Source of the DNA: Legionella sainthelensi
GTDB taxonomy: Bacteria > Pseudomonadota > Gammaproteobacteria > Legionellales > Legionellaceae
Direction of reading: 5' to 3'
Length of the DNA: 64,000 nucleotides
Assembly (NCBI RefSeq): GCF_900637685.1
Contig: NZ_LR134388.1
Location: 3,251,001-3,315,000 of the forward strand
In this document: positions 46,301 through 55,392 of the stretch, one piece after another
How positions within the stretch are numbered: position 1 is the stretch's first letter
Layout of the letters: every line of letters begins with the position of its first letter
Notes under the pieces: model-generated
Seen by the model: only the letters and a program-made list of their open reading frames with translations
Told to the model about the DNA's origin: nothing
The model's database searches: none
Made by a program: the position numbers and the translations under genes

Positions 46301-46545
46301 TTCTACCGTTTTTTATCGTACGCATTATTTATTGTGTTTGTATCCCTCTTTTTAGTAAGATAAAACCATTCAATTGGTGCCTGTTGCATTTTGATTTCCA
46401 CTGCCTATTTATCGCGATTTATGCATCACATCCAGCTCTGCAAGATGCAAACCCATCTCAAGTAGATTCTGTGTGCATCATGAGCTAACTATATGAGAGT
46501 AAAATCAATTGTCAGCCCCCCTAATAATATGAAGGTAGCTAGCTT

Positions 46546-47385
46546 ATGAAACAGTACTTATGGACATTGGATGGCAGTAGATTGTCTTGTCAAAGCGGAG
46601 GAAATACTATAAATTGGTTATTCCTTCCTGGCGGCCCAGGTCTTGGCTCAGAGGCAATCGCCGGTTTAACTGGATTACTGAAAGATAAAATCCCTGGCAC
46701 TATTTGGCATTTAGATTTACCCAATGATGGTTCAAATATTTTAAAAGATAAATCCATCGCAAAATTACATCATGCAATTCTCCAAGCTACTACAGCATTT
46801 GAAAAAGTAATATTAGTGGCACATTCTACTCCAGGAATGTATGTTCAAACGATGCCCGAGCTTGAAAATATATTAGAAGGTCTGGTATTGATAGGTACCG
46901 CACCAGACTCATCATGGCAAGAACCATTTGTTGAATACTGCAAAAATCATACGGACGAATCCATTCTTAAAGCAGAAGAGGAATATGCCAACAATCCTGA
47001 TGACGAAAGTTTAAAGCAACTCTTAGTGGCATGCGCTAAGTACTGTTTTATCAATGAAAAATCATTATGTGAAGGAAAGGCTCTGTTTGAAAAGCTCCCT
47101 ATTAATAATACAGCCCACATCCAATCATCCGAACTATATGATTCGAAAAAGTATAAAGCCACGTGGGTACCGCAAAAAACTCCAACTCTAATTATCACAG
47201 GATCTCATGATCATATTACACCTATATCACATTTTAAAAATAATACTCTTTACCAAAGAAATAATATACTCATAAAGGAAATTGCTGATGCAGGACATTA
47301 TCCATGGTTTGAAAATCCTAAACAAATAATAGATTCATTCGAGTATTTTTGCCGTAAATTTTTAACATACAGACGGACAAATTAA
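46546..47385 (+). CDS. Alpha/beta hydrolase
   Basis: A 279-residue alpha/beta-hydrolase-fold enzyme. The oxyanion segment is FLPGGPGLGSE, the nucleophile Ser is in VAHSTPGMY, the acid in ITGSHDHITP and the His in DAGHYPWFENP. The HGGPG-like loop recalls prolyl aminopeptidases, but the nucleophile elbow lacks the second glycine, so substrate is uncertain. No signal peptide. Single gene with GAAGG upstream. Confidence 0.88.
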   Translation: MKQYLWTLDGSRLSCQSGGNTINWLFLPGGPGLGSEAIAGLTGLLKDKIPGTIWHLDLPNDGSNILKDKSIAKLHHAILQATTAFEKVILVAHSTPGMYVQTMPELENILEGLVLIGTAPDSSWQEPFVEYCKNHTDESILKAEEEYANNPDDESLKQLLVACAKYCFINEKSLCEGKALFEKLPINNTAHIQSSELYDSKKYKATWVPQKTPTLIITGSHDHITPISHFKNNTLYQRNNILIKEIADAGHYPWFENPKQIIDSFEYFCRKFLTYRRTN

Positions 47386-47396
47386 GAACCGAGTGA

Positions 47397-47424
47397 TTGA
47401 CATTTAATCATAGTGTGATAATAT
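47397..47424 (+). promoter_or_regulatory. Sigma70 promoter for the small RNA at 47.43 kb
   Basis: A perfect TTGACA (47397-47402) is followed after 16 bp by TAATAT (47419-47424). Transcription would begin near 47431. It lies just after the hydrolase stop codon. Confidence 0.55.
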
Positions 47425-47430
47425 TACGCT

Positions 47431-47590
47431 TCATTTTATGGTAAATAATGATGATATCTTCTCTGAGTAAGTCAGAGGACTGACATCACGCTACAGGTGT
47501 TTAGTTTAATCGCTTTCATTAAACGGGTATATCGTGATTTTCTGGTTTTATAAGCAAGGAAATAAACGATCTCGTACTTCCTTGTTTTAA
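47431..47590 (+). ncRNA. Candidate small RNA or leader with intrinsic terminator
   Basis: Three structures follow the promoter: CTCTGA/TCAGAG (47461-47477); ATCACG/CGTGAT (47485-47490 with 47533-47538) enclosing GTTTAAT/ATTAAAC (47504-47524); and CAAGGAA/TTCCTTG (47555-47584) followed by TTTT and a T-rich stretch, a good terminator. The result is an RNA of about 160 nt ending 34 bp before the next ATG. It is either an independent sRNA or an attenuator/riboswitch for the CaaX gene. It matches no RNA class I recognise. Confidence 0.5.
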
Positions 47591-47623
47591 AAACCTTTTT
47601 TAGCACAACCACCGGAGATTAGC

Positions 47624-48223
47624 ATGAAAGCTAAAGAAGATATTTTTGCGAGAAACAATGCAACTTTGACTGCATTAATGGCTATTAAGAAAGTGATTAG
47701 TAAGCACGCCCAGCCCCCTAAATTTATTAAAATAAAAATCTTAGAGGAAGCCGGATTAGGTAAAAGTCCAGTGTACGTTGTGAGTAACAAGATTGTAGAA
47801 ATGCAGAATATCAAAGGAGGCATCATAAGCAGCGTTCAATACCTTTATAATGAGGATCCAACAAAGGATATTATCAATGCTCTGCCTAAAGGAAGTGAAA
47901 AAGTTAAGATATTTGGCTCTGAAAAAGAGGCACAAGAATATGCGTTAACAATTTCCAAGCGACATTCAAATTTAAGCTTTACCTATGGTTCCTCTATGGA
48001 TGGCATTGAAGGTAGAGATCCTGTTTGGCATACTCCTTTAATTATTAAGGCTGACGTTGCATTGAATGTAAAAAGTGATCTTATAGATAATAATGGTAAA
48101 ATTTCTGCTAAGCATTTAAAACTGGTTTCGTTAATCCAGCCTCAAGAACTAGAAGAAAAAATGCCAACAATTGATTTACAAGAAGCTCAAAATCAAAAAA
48201 ATATGAATTGCACTATTTTCTAA
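47624..48223 (+). CDS. Hypothetical protein with C-terminal CaaX box
   Basis: A 199-residue hydrophilic protein without signal peptide or membrane segment. It ends NCTIF, so Cys196-Thr-Ile-Phe199 forms a CaaX prenylation motif; a terminal Phe is accepted by host geranylgeranyl- or farnesyltransferases. Several Legionella Dot/Icm effectors are prenylated in the host in this way. The rest is not recognised. CGGAGA precedes the ATG. A role as a lipidated, host-membrane effector is inferred. Confidence 0.7.
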   Translation: MKAKEDIFARNNATLTALMAIKKVISKHAQPPKFIKIKILEEAGLGKSPVYVVSNKIVEMQNIKGGIISSVQYLYNEDPTKDIINALPKGSEKVKIFGSEKEAQEYALTISKRHSNLSFTYGSSMDGIEGRDPVWHTPLIIKADVALNVKSDLIDNNGKISAKHLKLVSLIQPQELEEKMPTIDLQEAQNQKNMNCTIF

Positions 48224-48373
48224 GCACTCAAAATTACCCCAAAGAACGACTAAAAGTTTCAGTAAGAGGTCACTCATTTACTGAAACTTCATCCATTGCC
48301 ACGATAAGTCTATTTACTTCCATACATAACTTAAAAAGAATCTAAAAATATGGATGAGAATATTCAAATCTGC

Positions 48374-49174
48374 TCATGCATATTTTCTTTCAACTTCTGG
48401 CTCAGTAAGCATATACAAACCTAAATATGTCTTGGTGTTAAACCAAGCATTCAGAAACTCATTGCTCTGATCGGGAGGAAATTCATCTTTACTCTTAAAG
48501 TAAAAGGAGAAAAGAGTTTCTACAATTTTATCTTTAAGTGGTGCTAAATAATTTTTTGAATCATTCATTGCCAAAAAAAGTTCTCTAGTATCCTGATTTT
48601 CTGCTCTTTCTATGTTATTCGTAACAACAGCAATTCCGGTCGCTAGTAAAAACTCTAGTTGCGTTCTTTCATCTGGACTTAAAATGAATTTACCTGAGCC
48701 AATACTTTCTACAATGTATTCAACAAGACTGCTTGTTGGAGTGGCCAATGTTACAGCTAGTTCCATGGTATTTTTATAGGGTTTGGTAATTGCTTTACAC
48801 ATCATTGGGAAATAACTAATATTAATAAACTCACCAACCAATTCTATGTTTTTTTTTGAAAAGCCCCATTTTGCAATTGGAAATGGCCAAGCAGTTAGCA
48901 TAAAGTCAAACAATATTTGGCTATTACTTTTAATAAACGATAACAAATCATGAGGAGTACTCATCAGAGGAATGCAAACTGGGACTGTATGACTTTGAAG
49001 GAGATGTTCATCCAGAAATAAATTAATTTTATTTTCCGGTAAATCAAGTAAATCCCCAGAAATTTCTTTTAAATGTGAAAAGATTTTTTCTGTAGGTGTT
49101 AATGTAATTATTGCACCTTCCTTTCCAGGCGCGCCCTGCACACTTCTACCTAGAGTCAGCGGCTTTAAAGTCAT
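48374..49174 (-). CDS. Hypothetical helical protein
   Basis: A 266-residue mainly helical protein. The ATG at 49174 is chosen because AGAGGAAA lies upstream; an in-frame ATG six codons earlier overlaps that site. There is no signal peptide. Hydrophobic patches (WPFPIAKWGFS, INISYFPMMCKAI, LLATGIAVVTNNI) suggest a folded globular core. The tail is acidic (LTEPEVERKYA). Not recognised. It lies 24 bp after the next gene upstream, so the two form an operon. Confidence 0.7.
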   Translation of the reverse strand: MTLKPLTLGRSVQGAPGKEGAIITLTPTEKIFSHLKEISGDLLDLPENKINLFLDEHLLQSHTVPVCIPLMSTPHDLLSFIKSNSQILFDFMLTAWPFPIAKWGFSKKNIELVGEFINISYFPMMCKAITKPYKNTMELAVTLATPTSSLVEYIVESIGSGKFILSPDERTQLEFLLATGIAVVTNNIERAENQDTRELFLAMNDSKNYLAPLKDKIVETLFSFYFKSKDEFPPDQSNEFLNAWFNTKTYLGLYMLTEPEVERKYA

Positions 49175-49198
49175 GATAAGTTTCCTCTGCATCTTAAA

Positions 49199-49750
49199 TT
49201 AGTGATAATCTGGCCCCCCATGCTCCATTTGTTTCTCCATATGATGGACATGATCTACGAAAGTTTGTGAGATTGTGGCTTTAGCTGCAAAAAAACCTGA
49301 CAACACATGATGCATAAACGCTCCTTCCGGTTCTTGCGATTTCATAAAAGCATCCCCAATTCTTCGTTGATTTGCTGATTGTTGTTTATAATGTTGTATC
49401 TTCTCATGGGCTGTAGCATCTGATTTTAACGATGTCGAATGATCTATATCATCCTTAATAGCGTGAAGAGCATCTTTAGATAATGGTATTCCCTTTTGAT
49501 GCAATACAGTATTTACCGGAGGGACTGTCATTTGATCAAAACTACCTGCTTTTGTACAATGCTCATGTAATTCTTGTCGATGTGGACATGTAAATTCTTT
49601 AGGATGTTGTACAGGACTGATTTGATTACGAACAATCGAAAATGGCAAAGCCAAAAGTAAGCTCGGGTTTTCAAACTCATATTTTTTATGAACCGCATAT
49701 GCCCCTCCACTAGCTACAGCAGCACCACCCACTAATACAGGAACAAACAT
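49199..49750 (-). CDS. Hypothetical protein with N-terminal hydrophobic segment
   Basis: A 183-residue protein with an Ala/Gly-rich hydrophobic N-terminus (VLVGGAAVASGGAYAV) and a His-rich hydrophilic body ending MEKQMEHGGPDYH. GGAGAG precedes the ATG. The last ten residues contain Glu and His, compatible with but not proof of a Dot/Icm signal. Probably co-transcribed with the gene downstream. Family not recognised. Confidence 0.7.
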   Translation of the reverse strand: MFVPVLVGGAAVASGGAYAVHKKYEFENPSLLLALPFSIVRNQISPVQHPKEFTCPHRQELHEHCTKAGSFDQMTVPPVNTVLHQKGIPLSKDALHAIKDDIDHSTSLKSDATAHEKIQHYKQQSANQRRIGDAFMKSQEPEGAFMHHVLSGFFAAKATISQTFVDHVHHMEKQMEHGGPDYH

Positions 49751-49902
49751 ATCTACTCTCCAAAACCAAACCCCTATATGATCAAATATATAGCATACAG
49801 ATCATATTTGTTCAATTTTTAACCACTCAAACGACATTACTAAGCTAATTGATTCATCAGAATATATACATTTAAAACTAATTGTGGAATAATTAACCAT
49901 CT

Positions 49903-51795
49903 ATGACAAAAAAGAGCGTTACAATGTTAGATCTTCACCATATTCTGGTTCAATTACACAATGACTTGGGTTATGCAGCAAACGATGAAGGTGCTTGCGC
50001 CCTTTACGCCGAAAAAGCAATTGATGCATTTTTAGCAGGAGAAAGTGATGTTTTTAACTTTCGTAACCAATACATTTCAAAAAAATACACCCAATTTCCG
50101 GGTTTATTTTTTCAGGCAAAAGAAGAAGGAAAACTTTTAAGTAAGAAAGAACTTACCTCTGAAAATGCATTTCTTTCCGATGTTGAGCGACAAATGATCT
50201 TCGATGTTGCTGCATTTTTTGACCAAGGAGAACTTTATATGCAGCCGGAGAGATATACAGCAGTATTTGGTACGCCTATATCCCAAAATTCTCCAGAAAA
50301 AATAGCTCCTTATGCCCAGCCTCTTGCTATTAATCGCCACCAATTGGATTCTTTTTCTGGAATTTATACAGAAAAGGAATTGCATCAATACATCATCTCT
50401 ATGCGCCAATTAGCTCAAAATTATGCCGGTGACTTTGCCTTAAGTTTGGGAAGCGACAATCATCGTATTGGACTTTGTTATTCTTATAGTGACAACTGTT
50501 GGCAATTGAACGATGTAAATCAACCTGATTTGCCTCCTATACCTGCTGTAGATGCGAATGATCAACTCATCGCGTATGCGGTACAGCTGTTATTTAATGA
50601 CAAAGATAATAACTGCGCCTTTATCACTCGCCTCATAACAACTAACTCCTGTAAGGAGCGATTTAAAGCTCACGTCGATGGTTTTCTTAATGAGGAACAC
50701 TTTAAAAACATCCAAGAGCTTACAACAGAACGACTTCAACGAGTAAATTCCAGGGGGGCAACGCTAGCCTGGATTGCTGCCAAAAACGGCGATGCCAAGA
50801 CACTCGACTGTTTAACTCGATTTAAAGCGGAGAACGGTGAACACTTAGTTGATTTTAATCAATCGACTAAGGATGGTATAACACCTGCTTGTGTCGCTGC
50901 TAATAATGGGGATATAGCAATACTCCATATTTTAGAAAATATCAAAAAAGCTGATGGTACGCATCTTGTAAACTTTAATAAGCCCGCACTGAATGGTGTA
51001 ACCCCCGCCTATATGGCTGCTTTAACTGGTCAGCCAGAGGCATTGCGATTCCTAGCACAAATTAAAGACGCTGATGGAAAAATATTAGTCGATTTCAATC
51101 TGCAAGCCAATGATGGAGCTACTCCTGCGTTCATCGCTGCGAATAAAGGCAATGATGAGGTATTGTCCGTTTTAGCAAGCTTCAAAACACCTGATGGCGC
51201 CCAGCTGGTGGATTTTAATTTGCCTACACTTAATGGTGCAACCCCTGCCTTCATTGCTGCTCAAGAAGGTTATACAAAAACACTTCGCGTTTTAGCAAAC
51301 CTCAAATCATCAGACGGTATGCCACTGATTGATTTCAATAAATCCACAATTGATGGCGCCACTCCTGTCTTTATTGCAACCTTATCCGGTCACGCCGAAA
51401 TATTGCGCCTCTTGACAGAAATCAAAACTGCAGACGGTCTACCATTAGTTGATTTTAATAAATCAGAAAATAATGGATTTACTCCCGTATATATGGCAGT
51501 GCAACTTGACCAAATAGAAGCGCTTCGTGTTTTAGCAAGCATTAAAGCACCCGACGGGAGGTTACTCGTAGACTTTAATGCACCATCCAATGATGGAATA
51601 ATGCCTATATTTATTGCCGTAAGCAACGGAAACTTGGAAATCGTCAAACTGTTAATTGATGTTGGAGTAAAACTTGATTGCTTATTCGATGGAAGAACTC
51701 CATTACAATTTGCGGAAGGACAAGGTCATATTGAAATTGCCTCCTTATTACGAGCTGCTACTCAGGAGAAAGAACCACTAACATATCGATTTTAA
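49903..51795 (+). CDS. Protease-like/ankyrin-repeat protein, Dot/Icm effector candidate
   Basis: A 630-residue protein with two parts. Residues 1-250 resemble the papain-like cysteine protease domain found in some Legionella ankyrin effectors: candidate Cys32 in EGACALYAEK, His187 in DNHRIGL and Asp204/Asn206 in WQLNDVN. From about residue 280, ankyrin-like repeats of 40 residues follow. Each has a TPAFIAA core, a helix and a D-G...LVDFN loop; two canonical repeats end the array (IPIFIAV-like and RTPLQFAEGQGH). AnkH of L. pneumophila has the same overall plan. Effector status is inferred. A start at M8 (49924) is possible. Confidence 0.85.
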   Translation: MTKKSVTMLDLHHILVQLHNDLGYAANDEGACALYAEKAIDAFLAGESDVFNFRNQYISKKYTQFPGLFFQAKEEGKLLSKKELTSENAFLSDVERQMIFDVAAFFDQGELYMQPERYTAVFGTPISQNSPEKIAPYAQPLAINRHQLDSFSGIYTEKELHQYIISMRQLAQNYAGDFALSLGSDNHRIGLCYSYSDNCWQLNDVNQPDLPPIPAVDANDQLIAYAVQLLFNDKDNNCAFITRLITTNSCKERFKAHVDGFLNEEHFKNIQELTTERLQRVNSRGATLAWIAAKNGDAKTLDCLTRFKAENGEHLVDFNQSTKDGITPACVAANNGDIAILHILENIKKADGTHLVNFNKPALNGVTPAYMAALTGQPEALRFLAQIKDADGKILVDFNLQANDGATPAFIAANKGNDEVLSVLASFKTPDGAQLVDFNLPTLNGATPAFIAAQEGYTKTLRVLANLKSSDGMPLIDFNKSTIDGATPVFIATLSGHAEILRLLTEIKTADGLPLVDFNKSENNGFTPVYMAVQLDQIEALRVLASIKAPDGRLLVDFNAPSNDGIMPIFIAVSNGNLEIVKLLIDVGVKLDCLFDGRTPLQFAEGQGHIEIASLLRAATQEKEPLTYRF

Positions 51796-51918
51796 TAAGA
51801 AAATATGAACTTTCGGCCTTTTTTCCGACTCGATTTGCACCACTTGTTTTTAACAGCCACACTATGATGCAGGGTTAATTGATGAAAAAATTAGGCTTTT
51901 TTACTGTAACACAAATAA

Positions 51919-51941
51919 CTGTCCCCACAATGTGGGGACAG
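51919..51941 (-). terminator. Terminator of the rpsP-rplS operon
   Basis: CTGTCCCCAC pairs perfectly with GTGGGGACAG around AAT; on the minus strand the stem is followed by TTATTTGTG. It lies about 48 bp after the rplS stop and may act in both directions. Confidence 0.75.
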
Positions 51942-51988
51942 AGCATAAAAATGATTTTAACGAAATTTTTGAATTAAAGAATAAAATC

Positions 51989-52354
51989 CTAGCCTTCTTT
52001 TTTGCCAGTTAATTTTTCTTTAATACGTGCAGCACGCCCAGCCAAGTTACGTAGGTAATATAGCTTAGCACGGCGTACATCACCACGTCTTTTTACAGTT
52101 ATGCTATCAACAATTGGACTGTAGGTTTGAAACACACGCTCAACACCAACGCCATGAGAAATTTTACGAACAGTAAAAGCAGAATTCAAACCACGATTAC
52201 GCTTCGCAATGACAACACCTTCAAAAGCCTGTAAACGTTCACGGGTACCTTCAATTACTTTCACTTGAACCAAAACAGTATCACCTGGATTAAACTCAGG
52301 TATTTCCTTACCTTGCATTTGCTCAGCATTCAGTTGGTCAATAATATTAGTCAT
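51989..52354 (-). CDS. rplS: 50S ribosomal protein L19
   Basis: A 121-residue L19 with the expected [20 protein letters not shown] and [20 protein letters not shown] segments. L19 sits at the subunit interface of the ribosome. It is the last gene of the conserved rpsP-rimM-trmD-rplS operon and follows trmD by 27 bp. Confidence 0.97.
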   Translation of the reverse strand: MTNIIDQLNAEQMQGKEIPEFNPGDTVLVQVKVIEGTRERLQAFEGVVIAKRNRGLNSAFTVRKISHGVGVERVFQTYSPIVDSITVKRRGDVRRAKLYYLRNLAGRAARIKEKLTGKKEG

Positions 52355-52381
52355 GGACTACTCCTCAAATTGGTTCATCTT

Positions 52382-53131
52382 CTAGGATTCACCGTGCTCA
52401 AACTTAAACTCAACAAGCAATTGCTTGTCTGCTTCACTTAACTGTATTTTTTCAAGTAAATCCGGCCGCTTAAGCCAAGTTTTACCTAGAGACTGTTTTC
52501 TTCGCCACAGTTCAATATCTCTGTGGTTACCACCTAATAAAACAGATGGAACACCTAATCCATCTACCTCTGCCGGTCGAGTGTAATGGGGGCAATCCAG
52601 CAAACCATTCATAAATGAATCTTGTTCTGCTGAACCAAGATGCCCAAGGCTACCTGGTATCAAGCGAATAATTGCATCGATAAATACCGTGGCTGCTAAC
52701 TCACCACCACTTAAAACAAAATCTCCTAAAGACCATTCTTCATCTACATAATGATGAAGAATGCGCTCATCAATTCCTTCATATCGTCCCGCAATAAGCA
52801 GCAGGGGTTGCTTCTCACTTGCCACCTGATTTAAGTCATTTTGGCGAATTACCTTGCCTTGAGGACTTAGATAAATCGTCTTACAATGGCTTGGCATTTG
52901 GCTTCGTGCCTGCAAAATGGCGCCACGCAAGGGTTCATACATCATGACCATCCCAGGACCACCGCCATAAGGTTTGTCATCTACTTGTCTATAAGGTCTG
53001 GAGGACCAATCTCTTGGATTCCAGAAATCAATTTTTACTAGCCCTTGCTCTATTGCTCTACCTGATACACCATAATTCAAGGCATTAAGTATCTCAGGTA
53101 TTAAGCTAATGACTCCTAGATGAAGCACCAC
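52382..53131 (-). CDS. trmD: tRNA (guanine37-N1)-methyltransferase
   Basis: A 249-residue SPOUT-fold enzyme that methylates G37 of tRNAs using S-adenosylmethionine. Knot-region motifs are LLLIAGRYEGIDERI and SLGDFVLSGGELAA, and the N-terminus is LHLGVISLIPE. A GTG start overlapping the rimM stop is the best fit to the family N-terminus; an ATG six codons upstream would add residues the family lacks. Confidence 0.95.
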   Translation of the reverse strand: MVLHLGVISLIPEILNALNYGVSGRAIEQGLVKIDFWNPRDWSSRPYRQVDDKPYGGGPGMVMMYEPLRGAILQARSQMPSHCKTIYLSPQGKVIRQNDLNQVASEKQPLLLIAGRYEGIDERILHHYVDEEWSLGDFVLSGGELAATVFIDAIIRLIPGSLGHLGSAEQDSFMNGLLDCPHYTRPAEVDGLGVPSVLLGGNHRDIELWRRKQSLGKTWLKRPDLLEKIQLSEADKQLLVEFKFEHGES

Positions 53132-53640
53132 TAAAAATCCATATCCCAATTAACAGTAATTAATTGCTGGCCGGGATCAATATCTAATATAAACTGGCCA
53201 GGTAAGTAAGGGATTAAATGTCTTTTTTCACCTTCTACAACCAGCACATCATTAGCACCTGTAGGGATTATTTCAGTGACTTTTCCAAAAGATTCCTCGT
53301 GTTGGTTAATCACATTCATACCTATAAGCTGATGCCAGTAATACTCACCAGGCTTCAATTTTTCTAATTGATCTTGGCGTACTGCAATTTCTATATTAGT
53401 AAGATGTGCTACTAATTCACGCTCAGAATAACCTTCTATTTGGACAATAATAGATTTGTTTTGTACTTCAGCACGCACTAATTTAATAGGTTGCCATTTA
53501 TTATTAATAAAAGCATGCCAATCAGTATACTTCAGAACATTGTCACGGGGTTCTGTAAAAGAGTGCACCGTTACAAAGCCTTTAACACCATGAGGCCGCC
53601 CAAACCGGGCAATTATTATCCAATTTTTCTGATTATCCAC
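53131..53640 (-). CDS. rimM: 16S rRNA processing protein RimM
   Basis: A 169-residue RimM with an N-terminal barrel domain (IIARFGRPHGVKGFVTVHSF) and a C-terminal PRC-barrel (YYWHQLIGMNVINQ, GANDVLVVEG, LIPYLPGQFI). It assists assembly of the 30S head, binding S19. It is followed by trmD with essentially no gap. Confidence 0.96.
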   Translation of the reverse strand: MDNQKNWIIIARFGRPHGVKGFVTVHSFTEPRDNVLKYTDWHAFINNKWQPIKLVRAEVQNKSIIVQIEGYSERELVAHLTNIEIAVRQDQLEKLKPGEYYWHQLIGMNVINQHEESFGKVTEIIPTGANDVLVVEGEKRHLIPYLPGQFILDIDPGQQLITVNWDMDF

Positions 53641-53645
53641 GTTAT

Positions 53646-53903
53646 TTAAGCAGCTTCGCCTTTTTTATTAAATTCTTTCACCAAAGCACTGACTCGATCA
53701 GATAGTTTTGCTCCTACTTTTTGCCAGTGGCTTAATTTTTCTGCATCAATATGCAGACGAACTTCTTGCCCACGCGCTATAGGGTTAAAATAACCAATAC
53801 GCTCAATATAACTGCCATCGCGGCGTTTGCGACTGTCAGTAACGACCATGTGATAAAAAGGACGCTTTTTAGCGCCGCCTCTAGATAAACGTATAACGAC
53901 CAT
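53646..53903 (-). CDS. rpsP: 30S ribosomal protein S16
   Basis: An 85-residue S16 starting [20 protein letters not shown] with IERIGYFNP. First gene of its operon, 5 bp before rimM. The ribosome site is AGAGG. Confidence 0.97.
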   Translation of the reverse strand: MVVIRLSRGGAKKRPFYHMVVTDSRKRRDGSYIERIGYFNPIARGQEVRLHIDAEKLSHWQKVGAKLSDRVSALVKEFNKKGEAA

Positions 53904-53969
53904 TGTTTTCCTCTATTTTAGAGTGGTTACACATACTTAGTAATCGCACTAAGCATAAAAATGCCGTGT

Positions 53970-53998
53970 ATTGTACGAAAATTAATTCGTCATGTGAA
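53970..53998 (-). promoter_or_regulatory. Sigma70 promoter of the rpsP operon
   Basis: On the minus strand TTCACA and TACAAT are separated by exactly 17 bp, each matching five of six consensus bases. The predicted start leaves a leader of about 60 nt with a small hairpin (CTTAGT/ACTAAG) before rpsP. Confidence 0.7.
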
Positions 53999-54012
53999 GT
54001 AATTCTTGCGAA

Positions 54013-55392
54013 TTATTTAAAATCGTCTGGTAATATTCCTTTTAATCCAGGTATACCACCAATTCCACGCATCATTTTTTGCATTCCACCAGGTTTAGTA
54101 AATTTTTTCATCATTTTTTGCATTTGTTCAAATTGCTTTAATAACTTATTTACATCTTGTATCTGTGTTCCTGAACCCTGAGCAATTCTCTTTTTGCGAG
54201 AACCGACAATAATTTTAGGAATACGACGCTCCTTTGGAGTCATCGAGTTAATAATAGCAATAGTTTGTGCCATAGCCTTTTCGCTGACTTGTTTCATTGC
54301 TTGTTGCGGCATCATTTGACTCACCCCAGGTAACTTGCTCATCATTCCAGCAATACCACCCATATTATTCATTTGCAGTAGTTGTTGCTTGAAATCTTCT
54401 AAATCGAAACTTTTTCCTTTTTTTAATTTTTTAGCAAGTTTTTCACTAGCTTGCTTATCTGCCTTACGCTCAACCTCTTCAATTAAGGTCAGTATATCGC
54501 CCATGCCAAGAATTCTTGAAGCAACGCGCTCAGGATGGAATGGTTCAAGTGCATCTACTTTTTCACCACTACCAATAAATTTAATGGGTTGCCCGGTAAT
54601 TTGCTTTACAGAAAGAGCAGCACCACCTCGAGCGTCACCATCTGTTTTGGTTAAGATAACTCCTGTTAATGGAAGTGCCTCATGAAATGCTTTTGCAGTA
54701 TTCGCAGCATCCTGTCCAGTCATGCTGTCTACAACAAATAGAGTTTCAATTGGGTTTACTGCTTGATGCAGCTCTTTGATTTCAGTCATCATATCCGCAT
54801 CAATGTGCAGACGGCCTGCCGTATCAATGATCAATACATCCATATATTGCTTTTTTGCGGCTTCTAGAGCTTTACGAGCAATCGTTAAAGGTTGCTCATT
54901 AACTTCTGCAGGGAAGAAGCCAACCCCTATTTGCTCTGCCAACACCTTAAGCTGTTGAATCGCAGCAGGTCGATAAACGTCAACACTAACGACCATGACT
55001 TTTTTATTTTCAGATTCTTTTAAATAGCGCGCTAGTTTCGCAGTGCTGGTAGTTTTACCTGACCCTTGTAACCCTGCCATTAAAAATATGGCTGGAGGTT
55101 GAGTCTTGAAGTTGAGCTCGACACGCTCATCACCCATGACATGAATTAATTCGTCATGTACAATTTTCACAAAAGCTTGATCAGGATTTAAGTGAGCTAA
55201 TACTTCTTGTCCTAAAGCATTTTGCTTAACTTGCTCTATAAATTCTTTAATAACGGGTAAGGCAACATCTGCTTCAAGCAGAGAAAGTCTGACTTCACGC
55301 AAAACGTGTTGTACATTCTCTTCAGTTAATCGCCCTAACCCTCGTAAATTTTTAAAGGTGCGGGTTAAACGGTCCGTTAAGGTTTCAAACAT
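54013..55392 (-). CDS. ffh: Signal recognition particle protein Ffh
   Basis: A 459-residue SRP54 GTPase that targets membrane proteins to the inner membrane with 4.5S RNA and FtsY. The N domain is followed by the G domain (GLQGSGKTTSTAKLA, DTAGRLHID, TKTDGDARGG) and a Met-rich M domain from about residue 330 that binds signal peptides and RNA. Transcribed separately upstream of the rpsP operon. Confidence 0.97.
   Translation of the reverse strand: MFETLTDRLTRTFKNLRGLGRLTEENVQHVLREVRLSLLEADVALPVIKEFIEQVKQNALGQEVLAHLNPDQAFVKIVHDELIHVMGDERVELNFKTQPPAIFLMAGLQGSGKTTSTAKLARYLKESENKKVMVVSVDVYRPAAIQQLKVLAEQIGVGFFPAEVNEQPLTIARKALEAAKKQYMDVLIIDTAGRLHIDADMMTEIKELHQAVNPIETLFVVDSMTGQDAANTAKAFHEALPLTGVILTKTDGDARGGAALSVKQITGQPIKFIGSGEKVDALEPFHPERVASRILGMGDILTLIEEVERKADKQASEKLAKKLKKGKSFDLEDFKQQLLQMNNMGGIAGMMSKLPGVSQMMPQQAMKQVSEKAMAQTIAIINSMTPKERRIPKIIVGSRKKRIAQGSGTQIQDVNKLLKQFEQMQKMMKKFTKPGGMQKMMRGIGGIPGLKGILPDDFK

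Noticed and set aside
46297..46488. 63-codon plus-strand frame after the 45440 gene
   Set aside because: No ribosome site, odd composition and no recognisable domain; probably chance.
25384..47409. Shared 13-mer TTGACATTTAATC at 25384 and 47397 as a possible dispersed repeat
   Set aside because: Similarity ends there and a 13-mer match is expected by chance in AT-rich DNA; the second copy is explained as a promoter.
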